Notes under the pieces: generated by a model
Databases searched by the model: none
What the model was told of the DNA's origin: nothing
Seen by the model: the letters and a program-made list of their open reading frames with translations, nothing else
In this document: one piece after another, positions 5,463 to 7,381 of the stretch
Layout of the letters: each line of letters starts with the position of its first letter
Numbering within the stretch: position 1 is the first letter of the stretch
Program-made: the position numbers and the translations under genes
Assembly (NCBI GenBank): GCA_002084505.1
Contig: NBLK01000029.1
Coordinates: 1 to 7,381 of the forward strand
Length of the DNA: 7,381 nucleotides
Direction of reading: 5' to 3'
Origin: Rickettsiaceae bacterium 4572_127
GTDB taxonomy: Bacteria > Pseudomonadota > Alphaproteobacteria > Rs-D84 > NBLK01

Positions 5463-6902
5463 TTATTCCTTTGGAGTAAAGAATTTTTCGATTCGCTCGT
5501 CTTCTTTTTCAACACCATATTTTTGTTCTAAAAACTTCAAATAATCATCATAAATAAAATTAGAAATCTCAGTCATTGCAATTTTTTTAGCCGTTTTATA
5601 ATTTTCTGTTGCAGTTGAAATTTTAGGATTTTCAATTTTTTCTAACTTCACAAGTATGGATTGCTCGCCTGTTTTTACTATGAATAAATCTCCAATTTTA
5701 GACATAAATACTTTCGCAATTAAATCAGGATTCGCCATTCCGTCTCTTGAGATATTAATTTTATTTCCATTAAAACTCTTGCTTTCTTTTGCCTTTGTGA
5801 GTTCAGCATTAGCATTCAAATAATTTATTTTTTCTTTTTCTTTTGATGCCCAAATTTTCTTAACTATACCTCTAACTTCTTCAAAAGGACGGGGAGTCGC
5901 TTCAATAATTTTCTCAGGACGAAGCAGAACAAATCCATCTTTTCCTTTTAATAAAGCCGTTTCCAAACCTTCATCTACTTTGAATGCTTCGCTTATTAAC
6001 TCGTTAGAAACTTCCGCACTTGCGAATTTTGTTCCGTCTTGTTGTTTTATCTGTGAACTTAATAAAGGCAAGCGGATTGTTTCAACTGCAAACTGCTTTG
6101 CAACCTCCTCAAATCCAGCTCCACCAATAATTTCATTTTCAATATCTTGTGCTAATTTTAGTAAATTTTCTTTATTTTTTTCACCTTTAACATGAGATTT
6201 TTTTATAAATAAAACTGAAATTTGTCTATATTCAGATTGAATAAATCTATGTTTATTCTGCTCATAAATAGTAATTAAATCTGCTTCACTTGGAATATTT
6301 TTTACTTCACTAGCATTAAATTCTTTCATTAAAATAGTTCTATTTTGTTTTTGTAATTTTAGTTTATTTTTGACAAAAAAATCAGGAATCGCCTTAATGC
6401 TTTCAAGCCCACTTCTTAGTAAATATCTAGTATGTTGCTGACTAATTTCACTTAGAAATCCTTGTTCTGACATTCCATTATAAGCTAAAATTTTATGAAA
6501 AGCATCAGCCGAAAACTTACCATCTTTTTGAAATTCTTGCATAGATCGTATTTGCTCCAAAGTAAATTCGTTAGTTGCATAAAGCCCTAAATCCCGAGTC
6601 GCTATATTAAATAAAATCGTTTCAGTTGTGTTTTTTATGATTTGATCTACTAGCATTCTTTCGTCCAGCATTGTAGATGGAATTGATTTTCCCATAATTT
6701 TTTGTAATTGGAGTTTTTGTCTTTTGACTTTTTGACTAAGACTTTGAAGTGAAATTTCTACATCCGCAATTGTTAAAGCAGTTTTTTTAGCCGATGATCC
6801 CATTACATATCCTGTAATTCCCCATGACATAAAACTCATAAAGATTAGAGCTAAAAATACTTTAGCGATTCTTGTTTCTGCGAATTTTCTGATTTTTTCC
6901 AT
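5463..6902 (-). CDS. PpiD/SurA-like membrane-anchored periplasmic chaperone (SurA N-terminal domain)
   Basis: This 479-residue protein should be anchored in the inner membrane by one N-terminal segment (about 13-34, after a basic MEKIRKFAETR) with the rest in the periplasm, where PpiD-type proteins help newly exported outer-membrane and secreted proteins fold. The SurA_N-like part is marked by 'FQKDGKFSADAFHKILAYNG' and the following 'FLSEISQQHTRYLLRSG'. A PPIC/parvulin-like domain is expected near 'YRQISVLFIKKSH', but the usual Gly-Gly motif after 'FEEVAKQFA' is missing, so isomerase activity is doubtful and a holding-chaperone role is more likely. 'RPFEEVRGIVKKIW' is the usual C-terminal PpiD-type helix. 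The ATG at 6902 has AGGAG 7 nt upstream. The stop lies 1 nt from the murF stop. PpiD and SurA are hard to tell apart by eye, and the anchor favours PpiD. Confidence 0.85.
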   Translation of the reverse strand: MEKIRKFAETRIAKVFLALIFMSFMSWGITGYVMGSSAKKTALTIADVEISLQSLSQKVKRQKLQLQKIMGKSIPSTMLDERMLVDQIIKNTTETILFNIATRDLGLYATNEFTLEQIRSMQEFQKDGKFSADAFHKILAYNGMSEQGFLSEISQQHTRYLLRSGLESIKAIPDFFVKNKLKLQKQNRTILMKEFNASEVKNIPSEADLITIYEQNKHRFIQSEYRQISVLFIKKSHVKGEKNKENLLKLAQDIENEIIGGAGFEEVAKQFAVETIRLPLLSSQIKQQDGTKFASAEVSNELISEAFKVDEGLETALLKGKDGFVLLRPEKIIEATPRPFEEVRGIVKKIWASKEKEKINYLNANAELTKAKESKSFNGNKINISRDGMANPDLIAKVFMSKIGDLFIVKTGEQSILVKLEKIENPKISTATENYKTAKKIAMTEISNFIYDDYLKFLEQKYGVEKEDERIEKFFTPKE

Positions 6903-7047
6903 TATGAATCTCCTTTTTAAAATATAGTTAATATCTACTACATTAGAAAATTCAATGCAAGCAGAAAAAAACCAAATAAAAAACTTCTTGAAACTTTTTT
7001 TCTGTGCTATAAACTTATAGTAAAATTAAATAAAAAAGGAGTGAGTT
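6903..7047. promoter_or_regulatory. Divergent promoter region between the chaperone and lipoprotein genes
   Basis: For the rightward lipoprotein gene, TGCTATAAA (7005-7013) is an extended -10-like sequence. TTGAAA (6988-6993) lies upstream but only 14 nt from it, which is short. For the leftward chaperone gene, TTGAAT (minus, 6955-6950) is followed after 16 nt by TATTAA. Both ribosome sites are strong (AGGAG at 7037-7041 and minus 6914-6910). TATAGT occurs at 6923 and 7016, similar to the start of the terminal repeats elsewhere, probably by chance. Confidence 0.38.
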
Positions 7048-7215
7048 ATGAAAAAATTATTATTAGTTGGAATTTTAGGAATGTTTTTATCTAGTTGCGG
7101 TGGTTCAATGTATCACAGAGATCCAGTTGGCATCGGAACTGACAATGCTGAGATGAAATTATCTCCGTGTGCTTGCATTCTAGTTATACAAAATCATGAT
7201 AATGCTAGCGTATAA
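7048..7215 (+). CDS. Very small lipoprotein with a C-x-C motif, function unknown
   Basis: This 55-codon gene encodes MKKLLLVGILGMFLSSCGG at its N-terminus: a basic start, a short hydrophobic core and the lipobox LSSC, so Cys17 is expected to be lipidated by Lgt and the signal removed by LspA. The mature part has only 39 residues and carries 'YHRDPVGIGTDN' and 'SPCACI' (Cys41 and Cys43). I do not recognise a family. AGGAG lies 6 nt before the ATG and an extended -10-like sequence lies further upstream, so the gene looks expressed. It diverges from the periplasmic chaperone gene and is followed by a REP-like element. It may be complete, or the remnant of a longer protein cut short by nearby rearrangement. 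Its small size is the main doubt. Confidence 0.65.
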   Translation: MKKLLLVGILGMFLSSCGGSMYHRDPVGIGTDNAEMKLSPCACILVIQNHDNASV

Positions 7216-7240
7216 TTAAAAAAAATAGTAGGAAATTTTA

Positions 7241-7291
7241 CCCCGCCCCAAAATAGCAAGAGCTATTTTGACCCTCCCACAAGGGGTGGGT
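7241..7291. repeat. GC-rich two-hairpin REP-like intergenic element
   Basis: CAAAATAGC (7249-7257) and GCTATTTTG (7262-7270) form a perfect 9-bp stem with a 4-nt loop. Directly next to it ACCCTCCC (7271-7278) pairs with GGGTGGGT (7284-7291) with one central mismatch. CCCCGCCCC (7241-7249) precedes. The C/G blocks stand out strongly in an AT-rich region. There is no T-run after either hairpin, so it does not look like a standard terminator, though it could protect or end the lipoprotein mRNA. Multi-hairpin GC-rich units just after a gene are typical of dispersed REP/BIME elements, but only one copy is in the window, so the repeat nature is inferred. Confidence 0.5.
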
Positions 7292-7310
7292 GATAGACCG
7301 AGTTTGATTA

Positions 7311-7381
7311 TATAGTAAGTCTAAATAGATACTTTTGATATTTTCAAGAATTTTTCGTATGCTTTTTTTGTTTTACGATGC
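7311..7381 (+). mobile_element. Probable terminus of a repeat or insertion element running off the window
   Basis: TATAGTAAGTCTAAATAG (7311-7328) matches the left end of the candidate element at 1461-1478 in 17 of 18 positions. Resemblance continues with gaps over roughly 50 more bases: ATTTT, AAGAA, ATTTTT and ATG blocks occur in the same order in both. If it is an element end, the body extends to the right beyond the window and could be either a MITE or a full IS with a transposase. No coding sequence is visible in the 71 bases present. Confidence 0.42.

Noticed and set aside
5980..6195. 71-residue plus-strand open frame inside the chaperone gene
   Set aside because: It is antisense to a well-supported gene, with no start signal or recognisable motif.
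7016..7032. Third copy of the TATAGTAAA-type repeat, upstream of the lipoprotein gene
   Set aside because: It matches 15 of 17 bases but lacks inward similarity or an inverted partner, and A/T-rich promoter DNA readily gives such matches.
7249..7270. Rho-independent terminator for the lipoprotein gene
   Set aside because: The stem is perfect but is followed by ACCCTCCC and not by T's, so it is better described as part of the REP-like element.

Overview
This is a 7.4-kb stretch of AT-rich bacterial DNA, most probably from a Gram-negative, host-associated or otherwise uncultured bacterium. An alphaproteobacterium fits best. The Gram-negative call rests on a membrane-anchored SurA/PpiD-type periplasmic chaperone, a small lipoprotein with a lipobox, and two peptidoglycan-precursor ligases (Ddl and MurF). 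The alphaproteobacterial placement is an inference from the look of Ddl and the PpiD-like protein, not a demonstrated fact.

Left end (1-352): the window opens inside the last ~30 codons of an IS30-family transposase on the + strand. A gene-free stretch follows, with inverted repeats and two hairpins that look like tandem terminators for the leftward truA unit. Positions 353-1383 hold a leftward two-gene unit: a 92-residue winged-helix regulator followed 2 nt later by truA (tRNA pseudouridine 38-40 synthase). A perfect 18-bp-arm palindrome lies just upstream of the regulator.

The 373-bp gap at 1384-1756 holds that palindrome and a candidate 208-bp MITE-like element with ~18-bp terminal inverted repeats. 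A sequence very similar to its terminus recurs at 7311, near the right edge.

Centre (1757-5461): ddl and a DUF262-HNH nuclease gene are read leftward as an overlapping pair (ATGA), with the nuclease gene first. murF diverges from them across a 79-bp promoter region containing a 7-bp inverted repeat. Ddl makes D-Ala-D-Ala and MurF attaches it to the UDP-MurNAc-tripeptide, so two consecutive steps of cell-wall precursor synthesis flank a gene that looks like defence cargo. In sampled stretches the nuclease gene is clearly poorer in G+C than ddl.

Right end (5463-7381): a PpiD/SurA-like chaperone gene converges on murF with a 1-nt gap. Divergent from it is a 55-codon lipoprotein gene with a C-x-C motif. 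This is followed by a GC-rich two-hairpin REP-like element and then the repeat terminus that runs off the window.

The most notable features are the DUF262-HNH gene translationally coupled to an essential cell-wall gene, the paired terminal repeats of a probable non-autonomous mobile element, and the long palindrome in front of the regulator-truA unit. No complete, obviously new multi-gene system is visible.
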